64,000 bases of DNA from Clostridia bacterium (GCA_030526115.1 JAUNDK010000006.1:16416-80415), one strand, 5' to 3'. Positions 53,110 to 62,343 are shown, counted from the first letter of the stretch. Numbers and translations are program-made. Notes: a model not told the origin generated them from the sequence alone.

Positions 53110-53138
53110 ATAATACCACAAGCCCCTATGGAATGCAA
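53110..53138 (-). promoter_or_regulatory. Promoter of the S10-spc-alpha supercluster
   Basis: TTGCAT (53133-53138) and TATTAT (53110-53115) with a 17-base spacer on the minus strand; an overlapping TATACT lies at 53107-53112. GTG precedes the -10. Confidence 0.75.
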
Positions 53139-53239
53139 GTATTTTTTTAAATTTTTTCTAAAAAGTTTTTGGACGATTTTTCGCATCGGAATGCGCTTTT
53201 TCGCCCATTGTTTTTGTAGCTTTCCGATGTAAAAAACTC

Positions 53240-53995
53240 TTATTGTTTTACGGCTCTTGTACCCCAGAAAGAATCTACATTATGCTCGTGAAGATTTCCG
53301 TAGCCGTTTGTATCGCCGTAAACATTTGTGAGGGTAAATCCCGCACGGATCTGACCGTCAATCTGTTCCTCTATCGTATGGGAGAACTGAACACCGACGT
53401 TGTCCTTCTTTGCCTGTTCCATCTGTTCAGGATTTATAAGCGGATTATAAGGAAGAACATTCTCCATTTCAGTTTCCTCATCATTATAAAGGAAATTAAT
53501 TCCGTTATCAAGACCGGCCATGAGTATGCCGCCCTTTTTAAGTATGCGGTAACACTCATTCCATACATGCTGAACATCCTGAATATAACAGTTGGATACA
53601 GGGTGAACAATAATATCAAAGCTCTCATCCTCAAAAGGAAGTCGCTCCGTCATGTCCGCTCTTATAACAGTAATATCGTAATCCTCACGCTCGGCAACTT
53701 CTCTTTCCCTTTTAAGCTGTTCCTGAGAATAATCGAGTATGGTTACATCCGCACCCTGAGCCTGAAGCATAGGTCCCTGCTGTCCTCCGCCGGAGGCAAG
53801 GCCGAGAACCTTCTTTCCTTTTAAATTACCGAACCACTCATGAGGAACAACCTTTGTCGGTGTAAGAAAAATTCCCCAGTCACCGTCAAGAGCTTTGAGG
53901 TATTCTTCGTGAGTTACGGGAACACTCCATTCCCAGCCATCCTTTACCCATGAGTCTATGACTGACGAGTTTATGTCTGTGTACTTCTTTTCCAT
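53240..53995 (-). CDS. Class I SAM-dependent methyltransferase
   Basis: 251 residues from ATG 53995, with AAGGAG eight bases upstream. SAM-binding motif I VLGLASGGGQQGPMLQAQG, motif II acidic VTILDYSQEQLKRE, and the UbiE/type 11 pattern DESFDIIVHPVSNCYIQDV. The opening WEWSVPVTHEEYLKALDGDW and the HNVDSFWGTRAVK end are typical of a subfamily of unknown substrate common in Firmicutes. Lies 26 bases after the LURP-like gene, in the same orientation. Confidence 0.88.
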   Translation of the reverse strand: MEKKYTDINSSVIDSWVKDGWEWSVPVTHEEYLKALDGDWGIFLTPTKVVPHEWFGNLKGKKVLGLASGGGQQGPMLQAQGADVTILDYSQEQLKREREVAEREDYDITVIRADMTERLPFEDESFDIIVHPVSNCYIQDVQHVWNECYRILKKGGILMAGLDNGINFLYNDEETEMENVLPYNPLINPEQMEQAKKDNVGVQFSHTIEEQIDGQIRAGFTLTNVYGDTNGYGNLHEHNVDSFWGTRAVKQ

Positions 53996-54021
53996 AATAT
54001 CCACTCCTTGTTTTCTGATAT

Positions 54022-54546
54022 TTATTTGGTTCTGACTTTCTTTGCCAGACGCTTCGCCTGTTTTTCTGCCAGCAGTGAGTTTGCGGCTTCAAGACCCAGT
54101 GCCGCCAGCAGAATCGAACTCTCTGAGTTCTCGTAGTAAATATCCAGCATGAACTTACCTGAATCCGCATAAGGGGAATCCTCGGTTCCTGCGTGGGTGA
54201 TAATCGCCCCGTCATCGAGGATATCATACTCCCATGACATGATGAGACCGAAAACTCTCCAGTTTGTCATTTTGAGCATATATCTTGCTGTGTTGTGAAC
54301 ATAAGTCTTTTCTATTGTGCCGATAGGATTGTTATCAAAGTAGATTGTGAACTTGCTCTTTCCGAAAATGCTTTTCTTTCGCACAATCTTTCCTATCTCC
54401 ACTCCGTTTCTGTTATATAAGGTAATAGACCAGAGTCTTTTTGCCTCCTGCTCGTTTTTTACATGGTATGCCTTTGTTCCATTCTCAAGGGTAACATCGT
54501 ATTCAACGTCCCAGGAGAAGGGTCTTTTGTCTATAAATAATCTCAT
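54022..54546 (-). CDS. LURP-one/Tubby-like (YxjI type) beta-barrel protein
   Basis: 174 residues, soluble. Alternating beta strands: RPFSWDVEYDVTLENGTKAY, LWSITLYNRNGVEIGKIVRK, FTIYFDNNPIGTIEKTYV, with a hydrophobic C-terminal helix (SSILLAALGLEAANSLLA) and basic tail. This matches the LURP-one-related family, a phospholipid scramblase-like fold of unclear role. SD AAGGAT. Confidence 0.75.
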   Translation of the reverse strand: MRLFIDKRPFSWDVEYDVTLENGTKAYHVKNEQEAKRLWSITLYNRNGVEIGKIVRKKSIFGKSKFTIYFDNNPIGTIEKTYVHNTARYMLKMTNWRVFGLIMSWEYDILDDGAIITHAGTEDSPYADSGKFMLDIYYENSESSILLAALGLEAANSLLAEKQAKRLAKKVRTK

Positions 54547-54573
54547 GAGTTTAAATCCTTAACAATTTTTGTC

Positions 54574-54601
54574 TTGACTATTCCGCAGTACAGGTTAAAA
54601 T
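54574..54601 (+). promoter_or_regulatory. Promoter of the small zinc-ribbon membrane protein
   Basis: TTGACT (54574-54579), 16-base spacer, TAAAAT (54596-54601), 25 bases before the start codon. Confidence 0.75.
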
Positions 54602-54626
54602 TAGATTTGAATTCGAGGTGAAAACA

Positions 54627-54917
54627 ATGTTATCTTTCAAAAACAAATTTAAAATTGCCTGGGGAATCGGAATAGCCGAAATACTCCTTATTATACTCGC
54701 TATTATCTTTGAGGGCGTTTTACTTATTGCCGCTGTGCTCGGACTTATAGTTTACATCATCTTCACAATGAGATTCTGCTACTGTGAAGACTGCAAGAGA
54801 AACTTACCGCTCACAATAGTTACTCTCTCCTTAAAGAAGGGAATCAGATGCCCATACTGCAGAGAACCTCTTACATTCAAGAAGTACTTTGCACCGAACC
54901 CGTTCCGTCCAAGATAA
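54627..54917 (+). CDS. Small membrane protein with zinc ribbon
   Basis: 96 residues from ATG 54627 (GAGGTG upstream). Two adjacent hydrophobic helices (IAWGIGIAEILLIILAIIF, GVLLIAAVLGLIVYIIFTM), then a four-Cys ribbon (CEDC ... CPYC) and a basic tail. Function unknown; it may bind nucleic acid or protein at the membrane. Confidence 0.8.
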   Translation: MLSFKNKFKIAWGIGIAEILLIILAIIFEGVLLIAAVLGLIVYIIFTMRFCYCEDCKRNLPLTIVTLSLKKGIRCPYCREPLTFKKYFAPNPFRPR

Positions 54918-54936
54918 AACTTAAATATAATTATAT

Positions 54937-54968
54937 AGGCATTGCAGTAAACTGCAATGCCTTTTTTC
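54937..54968 (+). terminator. Terminator of the zinc-ribbon membrane protein gene
   Basis: Perfect stem AGGCATTGCAGT / ACTGCAATGCCT followed by TTTTTC. It also faces the end of the DUF1667 gene. Confidence 0.92.
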
Positions 54969-54974
54969 TATAAT

Positions 54975-55340
54975 TTATACTTTGGACATATTTGCTGTGG
55001 TAACAACATTTACCTCTGTGCCGCATACATTCTCGATGATTACATCGCCTATGCTGACGGGAGCTTCCGCACATGCCCTGTTAATCTCTGCCATTACATC
55101 AAAGATTTTGCTCTTCGGAATGTCAGAGGCTGTCTTTACCGCAACAACAGGATGAACTCCGCCCTTTACGGCAACGGTACTTGTCACTGTTCTTGTGGGA
55201 GATACCACCTCTTTGCGGGCGTAAACCTCACCTCTTTTACAGGTGTTACCGCTTACGCTCACAACGGAAGTTCTGTCCATCTCAACTTTCATCATGCAAC
55301 CGAGAGGACAGTTGATACAAATAAGTTCTCTTGTTTCCAT
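54975..55340 (-). CDS. DUF1667 iron-sulfur-like protein of the G3P dehydrogenase module
   Basis: 121 residues from ATG 55340, eight bases after GGAGG; a longer frame to 55361 overlaps the previous stop. N-terminal CINCPLGCMMK plus CKRGEVYA supply four cysteines, a likely Fe-S or zinc site resembling the molybdopterin-oxidoreductase N-terminus. DUF1667 proteins are known to follow GlpA-like and FAD/NAD oxidoreductase genes, exactly as here, and may take electrons from them. Confidence 0.9.
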   Translation of the reverse strand: METRELICINCPLGCMMKVEMDRTSVVSVSGNTCKRGEVYARKEVVSPTRTVTSTVAVKGGVHPVVAVKTASDIPKSKIFDVMAEINRACAEAPVSIGDVIIENVCGTEVNVVTTANMSKV

Positions 55341-55353
55341 ATCGCTATCCTCC

Positions 55354-56637
55354 TTATTCATCCTCGAGGGTGACTAAAACTTCTTCGAGACCCTCTGCCA
55401 TGAGATCTGCCTTTTTGAGAATTACATTCTCCATTTCGCCCGGGGCGAGAACCTGCTTTCTCCTGTGAACAAGCCTCTTGTCCCCTGCATATACATTTAT
55501 ATATTTATCCTTATATACATTAGCCACACGGAAACGCACGGTTATTAAATCCTCTGCGTTCTCGGGGTTTACAAAAACCGGAACAGTATATCTTACTCCG
55601 TTTGATGTGGTAATCTTAACAGGTTTTCTCTCCGACCTGCCGATTTCACCGTTTACATACTTTACGGCGTTCTTGCCTGCCTGTGCGGCTTCCTCTGAAA
55701 CATAATCAACAAGATCATGAACATGGAGAACGTTACCTGCGGCGAATACACCCGGAATATTGGTTTCGAGGCTCTCGTTTACAACAGGACCGCCTGTTAT
55801 TGGTGAAAGCTCAACGCCGAGACTTCTTGAGAGTTCATTTTCAGGAAGAAGGCCTACAGACAATAATAAGGTATCGCAGGAATAGAACTCGTCTGTTCCC
55901 GGAATCGGTTTGCCGTCAGGACCTACCTCTGAAATATCCACGCCCTCAACTCTGTCCTTGCCGTAAATTTTTGTTACTGTGTGGGAGAGCTTAAGCGGAA
56001 TACCATAATCGTCAAGGCACTGAACTATGTTTCTCTTTAAGCCACCACTGTAAGGCATGAGCTCGGCAACTACTTTGACTTTGGCTCCCTCGAAGGTCAT
56101 TCGGCGTGCCATGATAAGACCTATATCACCGGAACCGAGAATTACAACCTCTTTGCCGGGCATATAGCCCTCAATATTTACAAGTCGCTGTGCTGTACCT
56201 GCGGAGAATATACCTGCAGGTCTGTAACCTGGAATATTCAGAGCTCCGCGGCTTCTCTCTCGACAGCCCATGCAGAGTATTACTGCGCCTGCCTTAATCT
56301 GCTTCAGACCGTTCTCTTTGCTTACGCAGGTGACTGTTTTTGTATCATCCTCGTTTTTGGATATATCGAGTATCATAGTGTTAAGCACGAACGGAACTTC
56401 AAGTTCCTCGCACTTTTCCTCGAATCTTGCGGCATACTCCGGACCTGTAAGCTCCTCTTTAAAGGTATGCAGGCCGAAACCGTTATGTATGCACTGGTTG
56501 AGAATACCGCCTAATGAGGCATCTCTTTCTATTATAAGTATATCCTCGGCAGGGCATCCGTTCTCAACTGCGGAAGCCGCCGCTGCAAGACCGGCAGGAC
56601 CGCCACCGGCTACGACTATTTTATATTCGTTTTTCAT
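55354..56637 (-). CDS. FAD/NAD(P)-binding oxidoreductase paired with GlpA-like enzyme
   Basis: 427 residues. N-terminal FAD motif IVVAGGGPAGLAAAASAV, redox-active-looking CMGC in VILCMGCRERSRG, second dinucleotide fold EVVILGSGDIGLIMARR, and the FAD end motif NIPGVFAAGNVLHVHDLVDY. It resembles NADH-dependent partners of anaerobic glycerol-3-phosphate dehydrogenase. It lies 15 bases after the GlpA-like gene, with DUF1667 13 bases on, suggesting a three-subunit complex passing electrons from FAD to NAD or Fe-S. Confidence 0.88.
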   Translation of the reverse strand: MKNEYKIVVAGGGPAGLAAAASAVENGCPAEDILIIERDASLGGILNQCIHNGFGLHTFKEELTGPEYAARFEEKCEELEVPFVLNTMILDISKNEDDTKTVTCVSKENGLKQIKAGAVILCMGCRERSRGALNIPGYRPAGIFSAGTAQRLVNIEGYMPGKEVVILGSGDIGLIMARRMTFEGAKVKVVAELMPYSGGLKRNIVQCLDDYGIPLKLSHTVTKIYGKDRVEGVDISEVGPDGKPIPGTDEFYSCDTLLLSVGLLPENELSRSLGVELSPITGGPVVNESLETNIPGVFAAGNVLHVHDLVDYVSEEAAQAGKNAVKYVNGEIGRSERKPVKITTSNGVRYTVPVFVNPENAEDLITVRFRVANVYKDKYINVYAGDKRLVHRRKQVLAPGEMENVILKKADLMAEGLEEVLVTLEDE

Positions 56638-56652
56638 ATCGGCAACCCCCTG

Positions 56653-58092
56653 TCAGTTTATTCCCTTATTTGTTTTCTCGAGTACTATGTATGAGCCCTT
56701 CTCGTTTTTACGCACATCGTCAAGATTCATATTAAGTTCTCTTGCAAGAATTTCCATTACCTTAGGTGAGCAGAATCCTGACTGACATCTGCCCATGCCG
56801 GCTCTTGTTCTGCGCTTTACTCCGTCGAGAGTCCTTGCGCCGAGGGTACGGTTGATGGATGCAACAATCTCGCCCTCGCTCACTGTCTCACAACGGCAGA
56901 TAATCTGACCGTAGGCAGGTTCTTTTGCAATAAGCTCCGCCCTCTCCTCAAAGCTCATCTCGTTTGGTTTTACGAGACCTTTACGGATTGGGTTGAAGTC
57001 AGCCTTCTTCTCCGCACAGAGTTTCTTTGCCACTTCTTCAGCTATGAATCTGCCTATGGCAGGAGAACTGGAAAGACCCGGGGACTCAATAGCCGCCGCA
57101 TCGAAGAATCCTTCAACGCTCTGCTCTCCGAGAATAAACTCATGCTTAGGTGAATGGGCTCTTAAGCCTGAGAAGGATGTAATAGCCTGTCTTGAAGGTA
57201 AAGTTTTTACGGAAAGAGCCGCAAATTTCATTACATCCGCTAAACCACCTGCGGAGGTATCTATGCCCTCTTTGTCGTCTGAATCCTCTGCTGTCGGACC
57301 GAGGAGAAGATTACCGTGAATTGTCGGAGATACGAGAATACCCTTGCCGTAAGCTGTGGGAAGCTGGAAAAGTGTGGAGTCAACAAGACCGCCCACCGCC
57401 TTGTCGCAGATTATATACTCACCACGGCGTGGGATAATTTCAATTTTATCTTCACATACCATGTTATGGATATTGTCGGAATAAACACCTGCGGCATTTA
57501 TGACAGTCTTTGTCTCTACTTTATCTCCGTTCTCGAGGGTAATTACGAAGCCCTCGGAGGTTTTCTCTATACCTGTTACGCCACTGCCGAAGCGGAACTC
57601 CACTCCGTTATCTGCGGCATTCTCCGCAAAACCGAGAGTAAGCTCAAACGGACATACTATGCCCGATGTAGGTGCATATAAAGCACCGCATACATTTTCA
57701 TTTAACTCAGGCTCGATTTCTCTTGCCTCGTCGCCTGTAAGTATCTTTAATTCAGGGACGCCGTTCTTTACGCCACGTTCATATAAATCTCTGAGCCTGG
57801 GGAGATTCTCCTCCTCGAAGCAGAGTACCATTGCGCCGTTTCTGCGGAAAGGAACATCCAGCTCCTTTGCAACCTCGTCCATCATGGAATTACCAAGCAC
57901 ATTGAACTTTGCCATTAATGATCCGTTAGCGGCATCAAAGCCCGCGTGAATAATTGCGGAGTTTGCCTTGCTGGTACCTGTGCACACATCATCATTTTTT
58001 TCTATAAGCAGGAATTCCCCCGAAAATCTCGAGAGTTCTCTTGCTATGGCGGAGCCTGTTACTCCCGCACCAATAATCACACTGTCATACAT
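56653..58092 (-). CDS. GlpA-like FAD glycerol-3-phosphate dehydrogenase
   Basis: 479 residues from ATG 58092 (GAGG upstream). FAD motif VIIGAGVTGSAIARELSR at the start, then the DAO fold with GGEY-type RRGEYIICDKA and LVSPTIHGNLLLGPTAEDSD. The C-terminal 100 residues form a BFD-like [2Fe-2S] domain (ICRCET ... CQSGFC). Oxidises glycerol 3-phosphate to DHAP. The neighbours agree: an oxidoreductase and DUF1667 downstream, a glycerophosphodiesterase gene divergent. Another 2-hydroxy acid substrate cannot be excluded. Confidence 0.88.
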   Translation of the reverse strand: MYDSVIIGAGVTGSAIARELSRFSGEFLLIEKNDDVCTGTSKANSAIIHAGFDAANGSLMAKFNVLGNSMMDEVAKELDVPFRRNGAMVLCFEEENLPRLRDLYERGVKNGVPELKILTGDEAREIEPELNENVCGALYAPTSGIVCPFELTLGFAENAADNGVEFRFGSGVTGIEKTSEGFVITLENGDKVETKTVINAAGVYSDNIHNMVCEDKIEIIPRRGEYIICDKAVGGLVDSTLFQLPTAYGKGILVSPTIHGNLLLGPTAEDSDDKEGIDTSAGGLADVMKFAALSVKTLPSRQAITSFSGLRAHSPKHEFILGEQSVEGFFDAAAIESPGLSSSPAIGRFIAEEVAKKLCAEKKADFNPIRKGLVKPNEMSFEERAELIAKEPAYGQIICRCETVSEGEIVASINRTLGARTLDGVKRRTRAGMGRCQSGFCSPKVMEILARELNMNLDDVRKNEKGSYIVLEKTNKGIN

Positions 58093-58128
58093 ATTATAAA
58101 TCCTCACCTGTGATTTTGTAATATGATT

Positions 58129-58157
58129 ATTCTATCACAGCATTTGCACCATTTCAA
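58129..58157 (-). promoter_or_regulatory. Promoter of the GlpA-like operon
   Basis: TTGAAA (58152-58157) and TAGAAT (58129-58134), 17-base spacer, minus strand. Confidence 0.82.
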
Positions 58158-58176
58158 TTATTCCTGTACAAAACAG

Positions 58177-58204
58177 TTGAAAAAAAGCTCATCTATGATA
58201 AAAT
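58177..58204 (+). promoter_or_regulatory. Promoter of the xylulokinase operon
   Basis: TTGAAA (58177-58182), 16-base spacer, TAAAAT (58199-58204) preceded by TGA, an extended -10. It is back-to-back with the GlpA-like promoter, only 20 bases apart, so shared control is possible. Confidence 0.8.
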
Positions 58205-58267
58205 ATCTGTAAGTATTCCCTATAAATATGTCGAATGGGAAAATAATATCGAAAAGAAGGTTAATTC

Positions 58268-59791
58268 ATGAAATATTTACTGGGTGTAGACCTCGGTACA
58301 AGTGGTACCAAAACAGTTTTGTTTGACGAAAAAGGAACAGTTATTGCTTCCAAGACAATAGAATATCCCCTCTATCAGGCAAAGAACGGCTGGGCAGAGC
58401 AGGAGCCCCTTGACTGGTGGAACGCCGCCAAAGATACAATCAAGTATGTTATAGAGGAAAGCGGAGTTGACAATGCCGACATCGCAGGCCTCGGAATATC
58501 CGGTCAGATGCACGGCCTCGTCATGCTCGATAAGGACGGCAATGTTCTTCGCCGCTCCATCATCTGGTGCGACCAGAGAACCGCAAAAGAGTGCGAGGAA
58601 ATTACCGAGAAAGTCGGTGCAAAGAGACTCATCGAGATTACCGCAAACCCAGCCTTAACAGGCTTCACTGCTTCAAAGATACTTTGGGTAAGAAACAATC
58701 AGCCTGAGATTTATGAAAAGTGCGCACACATACTCCTGCCTAAGGATTATGTAAGATACATGCTCACAGGCGACTTTGCAACAGAGGTCAGTGATGCCTC
58801 CGGTATGCAGTTACTGGATATTCCCAACCGCTGCTGGTCAAAGGAAGTATGCGACAAGCTGGACATTGACATGGCTATGCTTCCAAAGGTTTATGAGTCC
58901 CCTGAAATCACAGGTGTAATCAGCGAGGAGGCCGCAGCATTAACAGGTCTAAAAGCCGGTACAATAGTAGTAGGCGGAGCAGGTGACAATGCCGCCGCAG
59001 CCGTCGGAACAGGTGTTGTGGAAGAAGGCAAGGCCTTCACCACTATCGGTTCCTCAGGTGTTGTATTCGCCCACACAGATGATATAAGAATCGACCCTAA
59101 GGGAAGAGTTCACACATTCTGCTGTGCTGTTCCCGGTGCATGGCATGTAATGGGTGTTACCCAGGGCGCAGGTCTCTCCCTCAAGTGGTTCAGAGATAAT
59201 TTCTGCCGTGACGAGATGAGCACAGCCATGGGCATGGGCGTAGACCCTTATTACCTCATGGACAAAGAGGCAGAAAACTCCCCTATCGGCTCCAACAAGC
59301 TCTTATATCTTCCTTACCTCATGGGTGAGAGAACACCTCATCTTGACCCTGACTGCCGTGGTGTATTCTTCGGTTTAAGCGCAATTCACACAAAGTATGA
59401 TATGCTTCGTGCAGTTATGGAAGGTGTAACCTTCTCTCAGCGTGACAGCGTTGAGGTTCTTCGTGAGATGGGTGTTGAGACTAAGGAAATGCTCGCCTGC
59501 GGTGGCGGTGGATCATCCAAACTGTGGAGACAGATGCTCGCCGACACTTACAACTGCCCTGTAAAAACAGTTGTATCCAAGGAAGGTCCTGCCCTGGGTG
59601 TTGCAATTCTCGCCGCAGTAGGCGCTGGAATTTACCCAAGCGTTGCCGAGGCCTGTCGCCAGGTTATCAAGACAAATCCTGCACAGGCTCCTATTGAAGA
59701 GAATGTTCCTGAGTACAGTAAGTACTATAAGGTTTACAGAAACCTCTACCCTGCACTCAAGGGTATTTATAAAGATTTAGCAGCATTATAA
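58268..59791 (+). CDS. xylB: Xylulokinase (FGGY family)
   Basis: 507 residues. Phosphorylates D-xylulose to xylulose 5-phosphate. Phosphate loop LLGVDLGTSGTKTVLFDEKG, substrate-binding ISGQMHGLVMLD, catalytic Asp in VVGGAGDNAAAAVGTG, ATP-site ACGGGGSSKLWRQMLAD. ISGQMHG and full length favour xylulokinase over glycerol kinase. No xylose isomerase is nearby; the linked phosphodiesterase gene makes another polyol possible. SD GAAAAGAAGG. Confidence 0.9.
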   Translation: MKYLLGVDLGTSGTKTVLFDEKGTVIASKTIEYPLYQAKNGWAEQEPLDWWNAAKDTIKYVIEESGVDNADIAGLGISGQMHGLVMLDKDGNVLRRSIIWCDQRTAKECEEITEKVGAKRLIEITANPALTGFTASKILWVRNNQPEIYEKCAHILLPKDYVRYMLTGDFATEVSDASGMQLLDIPNRCWSKEVCDKLDIDMAMLPKVYESPEITGVISEEAAALTGLKAGTIVVGGAGDNAAAAVGTGVVEEGKAFTTIGSSGVVFAHTDDIRIDPKGRVHTFCCAVPGAWHVMGVTQGAGLSLKWFRDNFCRDEMSTAMGMGVDPYYLMDKEAENSPIGSNKLLYLPYLMGERTPHLDPDCRGVFFGLSAIHTKYDMLRAVMEGVTFSQRDSVEVLREMGVETKEMLACGGGGSSKLWRQMLADTYNCPVKTVVSKEGPALGVAILAAVGAGIYPSVAEACRQVIKTNPAQAPIEENVPEYSKYYKVYRNLYPALKGIYKDLAAL

Positions 59792-59803
59792 GGAGAAAAG
59801 ATT

Positions 59804-60634
59804 ATGGGTACTTTAACCACAGTATTACTTGTTCTCCTTGCAATATTCCTTGTGATTGTCCTTTTATGGCTCTGGGCGATTGCACCGAGACTCACAAACA
59901 GACCGTCCTTTGAAGAGCTCGAAAAATGGGACTATGCTCACCGTGGTTTACACGATGACAAAATCCCCGAGAACTCTCTCCCGGCTTTTGAGAACGCCGT
60001 AAAACACGGCTACGGCATGGAGTTCGATTTACAGCTCACAAAGGACAAGCAGGTTGTTATTCACCACGACAACAATCTCAAGAGAATATGCGGTGTAGAC
60101 AAGAAAATTTCCGATCTCACCCTTGAGGAATTAAATCAGATTCACCTATATGACACAGACTGCACCTGTCCTCTTTTCAGCGATGTACTCAAGACCGTTG
60201 ACGGTAAAACTCCGCTTATTATCGAGTTCAAGGGTTACAACAATGTTGAGGAGCTCTGCGAGGCAGGCTGGGAAGTTCTCAAAGATTACAAGGGACTTTA
60301 CTGCGTAGAGAGCTTCCACCCGGGCATTGTGCATTGGTTCAGAAAAAATCAGCCTCAGGTTATAAGAGGTCAGCTCATGGTACGATATACCTCAAAAGAC
60401 CCGGAGACACCCACACCGATACACGCATTCATGGCAAGAAACCTGCTCACAAATTTCTATGCCCGTCCCGACTTTGAGGCTTACGATTATCACACAAGAA
60501 ACAATCTCAGCTTAAAACTCTGCCGAAAGGTTTTCGGTATTCAGGAAGTAAGCTGGACTGTGCGTGACAGAGACACCCACGAGGAGCTCAAGAGCGACGG
60601 ATGCATTAGCATTTTCGAGAAATTTATGGCATAA
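59804..60634 (+). CDS. Membrane-anchored glycerophosphodiester phosphodiesterase
   Basis: 276 residues. One N-terminal helix (VLLVLLAIFLVIVLLWLWA), then the GDPD barrel: YAHRGLHDDKIPENSLPAFE (catalytic His, Arg, Glu), EFDLQLTKDKQVVIHHD (metal Glu/Asp and second His) and LIIEFKGYN. Cuts glycerophosphodiesters to glycerol 3-phosphate and an alcohol. 12 bases after xylB; SD AAGGAGAAAAG. It could supply substrate to the divergent GlpA-like enzyme. Confidence 0.93.
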   Translation: MGTLTTVLLVLLAIFLVIVLLWLWAIAPRLTNRPSFEELEKWDYAHRGLHDDKIPENSLPAFENAVKHGYGMEFDLQLTKDKQVVIHHDNNLKRICGVDKKISDLTLEELNQIHLYDTDCTCPLFSDVLKTVDGKTPLIIEFKGYNNVEELCEAGWEVLKDYKGLYCVESFHPGIVHWFRKNQPQVIRGQLMVRYTSKDPETPTPIHAFMARNLLTNFYARPDFEAYDYHTRNNLSLKLCRKVFGIQEVSWTVRDRDTHEELKSDGCISIFEKFMA

Positions 60635-60644
60635 GAGGATTTAT

Positions 60645-62327
60645 ATGAAGAAAAGAATATTATCTGCACTGGCCTCTGCCGTAATCGGATTTGGATTGTT
60701 ATTCAGCCCTATGGCAGGACAGACAGCACACGCGGAAGAAGGCAACTCCGGTGACATAATGGTGCTTTACACCAGTGATGTTCACTGTGGAATAAACATG
60801 GGTCTCGGCTACGGAGGTGTTGCCCAGATTCGGGAAACCATGGAAAACAAAGGATACACAACCCTCCTCGTTGATAACGGAGATGCAATTCAGGGTGATA
60901 TTGTAGGCACGGCCTCAAAGGGAGATTCCATCATAAGACTGATGAACAAGGCAGGTTATGATGCCGCCATCCCCGGTAACCATGAATTTGACTACGGCGT
61001 TGAGAATTTTTTAAGTCTCACCGAAAAAGCCGAGTTCCCGTACCTCAGCTGTAACCTTGAAAAAGAAGGAGAGAAGCTTCTCTCCCCTTATAAAATCTTT
61101 GATGTGGCAAGACGCAAAGTTGCCTTTGTCGGTGTAACCACCCCGGAAACCATAACCTCCTCCACACCTAAATATTTCCAGAACGAAAACGGCGAATTCA
61201 TCTACGATTTCTGCCGTGATGAATCAGGTCAGCTGCTTTATGACGCAGTTCAGAGTGCGGTTGACGATGCAAGAAACGAAGGTGCCGATTATGTGTTTGT
61301 AATGGGTCATGTCGGCTACCTCGAAAAATGCCGTCCGTGGACATATGATGATATTATCAGCAACACCGAAGGTATTGATGTTTTCCTTGACGGACACAGC
61401 CACGATGCCGAGCAGGTAGTAATGAAAAACAGGAACGGTGAAGATGTTATTCGTACCGCATGCGGAACAAAGCTCTCAAACCTGGGATATGTCACCATAT
61501 CCGCAGAAGGAGAGATTAACAACGGCTTATTCAGCTGGAACAACAGTCTGAGCGCAACAGAGCTGTTTAACATTAGCAATGAAGTTCAGGATGAAGTACT
61601 TGCAGTAGAGAATGACCTCAACGATACTCTCTCCGAAGTTGTGGCAAACAGCGATGTCGCTCTCACAATCTATGATCCTGAGGAGAAAATGTCTGACGGT
61701 TCTCCACTCAGAATTGTAAGACATCAGGAAACAAACCTCGGCGACCTCTGTGCCGATGCTTACCGTGATCAGCTTGGAACCGATATAGGTCTTTGCAACG
61801 GTGGCGGAATCCGCACAAATATCGATAAGGGTGAAATCACCCTCGGTGAGATTATGAATGTTCACCCGTTCAACAACGAAATGTATATTGTCACCGCAAC
61901 AGGACAGCAGATTCTCGACGCCCTTGAATGGAGTTCATCCGCCCTTCCGAATGACAGCGGAATTTTCCTTCAGGTTTCAGGGCTCAGCTATGAGGTTTAC
62001 ACTTTCCTCGACAGCAGGTGCACAAGCGACGAAAACGGTATGTTCACAGGTGTTGACGGTGAATACAGAGTTAAGAATGTCCTTGTAAACGGTGAACCTC
62101 TTGACCTCGAGAAAACCTATACCGTAGGCTCATCCGCTTACATTCTCCACGACAACGGTGGCGGAATGACCGCATTTGACGAATGTGAAGGCCGGTATGT
62201 GGGTAAACTCGACAATCAGGTTCTTGTGGATTATATTCAGAACTCTCTTAACGGAAGCATCGGTGAAGAGTACTCTGACCCATACGGAAGCGGCCGTATC
62301 GTCATAATAGAAGGACTTATGGAATAA
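60645..62327 (+). CDS. Secreted 5'-nucleotidase / UshA-like phosphohydrolase
   Basis: 560 residues from ATG 60645; an earlier frame opening at 60564 lies inside the previous gene. Signal peptide KKRILSALASAVIGFGLLFS, cut near AHA. Metallophosphatase domain: YTSDVHCGINMGLGYGG, VDNGDAIQGD, PGNHEFDYG, GHVGYL, DGHSHDAE. C-terminal nucleotidase domain with NGGGIRTNIDKGEITLGEIM and VHPFNNEM. No LPXTG or C-terminal anchor. Releases nucleosides and phosphate outside the cell. The SD (AGAGGAT) is moderate; third gene of the operon. Confidence 0.93.
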   Translation: MKKRILSALASAVIGFGLLFSPMAGQTAHAEEGNSGDIMVLYTSDVHCGINMGLGYGGVAQIRETMENKGYTTLLVDNGDAIQGDIVGTASKGDSIIRLMNKAGYDAAIPGNHEFDYGVENFLSLTEKAEFPYLSCNLEKEGEKLLSPYKIFDVARRKVAFVGVTTPETITSSTPKYFQNENGEFIYDFCRDESGQLLYDAVQSAVDDARNEGADYVFVMGHVGYLEKCRPWTYDDIISNTEGIDVFLDGHSHDAEQVVMKNRNGEDVIRTACGTKLSNLGYVTISAEGEINNGLFSWNNSLSATELFNISNEVQDEVLAVENDLNDTLSEVVANSDVALTIYDPEEKMSDGSPLRIVRHQETNLGDLCADAYRDQLGTDIGLCNGGGIRTNIDKGEITLGEIMNVHPFNNEMYIVTATGQQILDALEWSSSALPNDSGIFLQVSGLSYEVYTFLDSRCTSDENGMFTGVDGEYRVKNVLVNGEPLDLEKTYTVGSSAYILHDNGGGMTAFDECEGRYVGKLDNQVLVDYIQNSLNGSIGEEYSDPYGSGRIVIIEGLME

Positions 62328-62343
62328 AGTTCATACACAGCAC

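Noticed and set aside
52947..53186. 79-codon minus-strand frame in the S10 leader
   Set aside because: Its ATG lies upstream of the predicted promoter -35 and has no SD; it overlaps the leader by chance.
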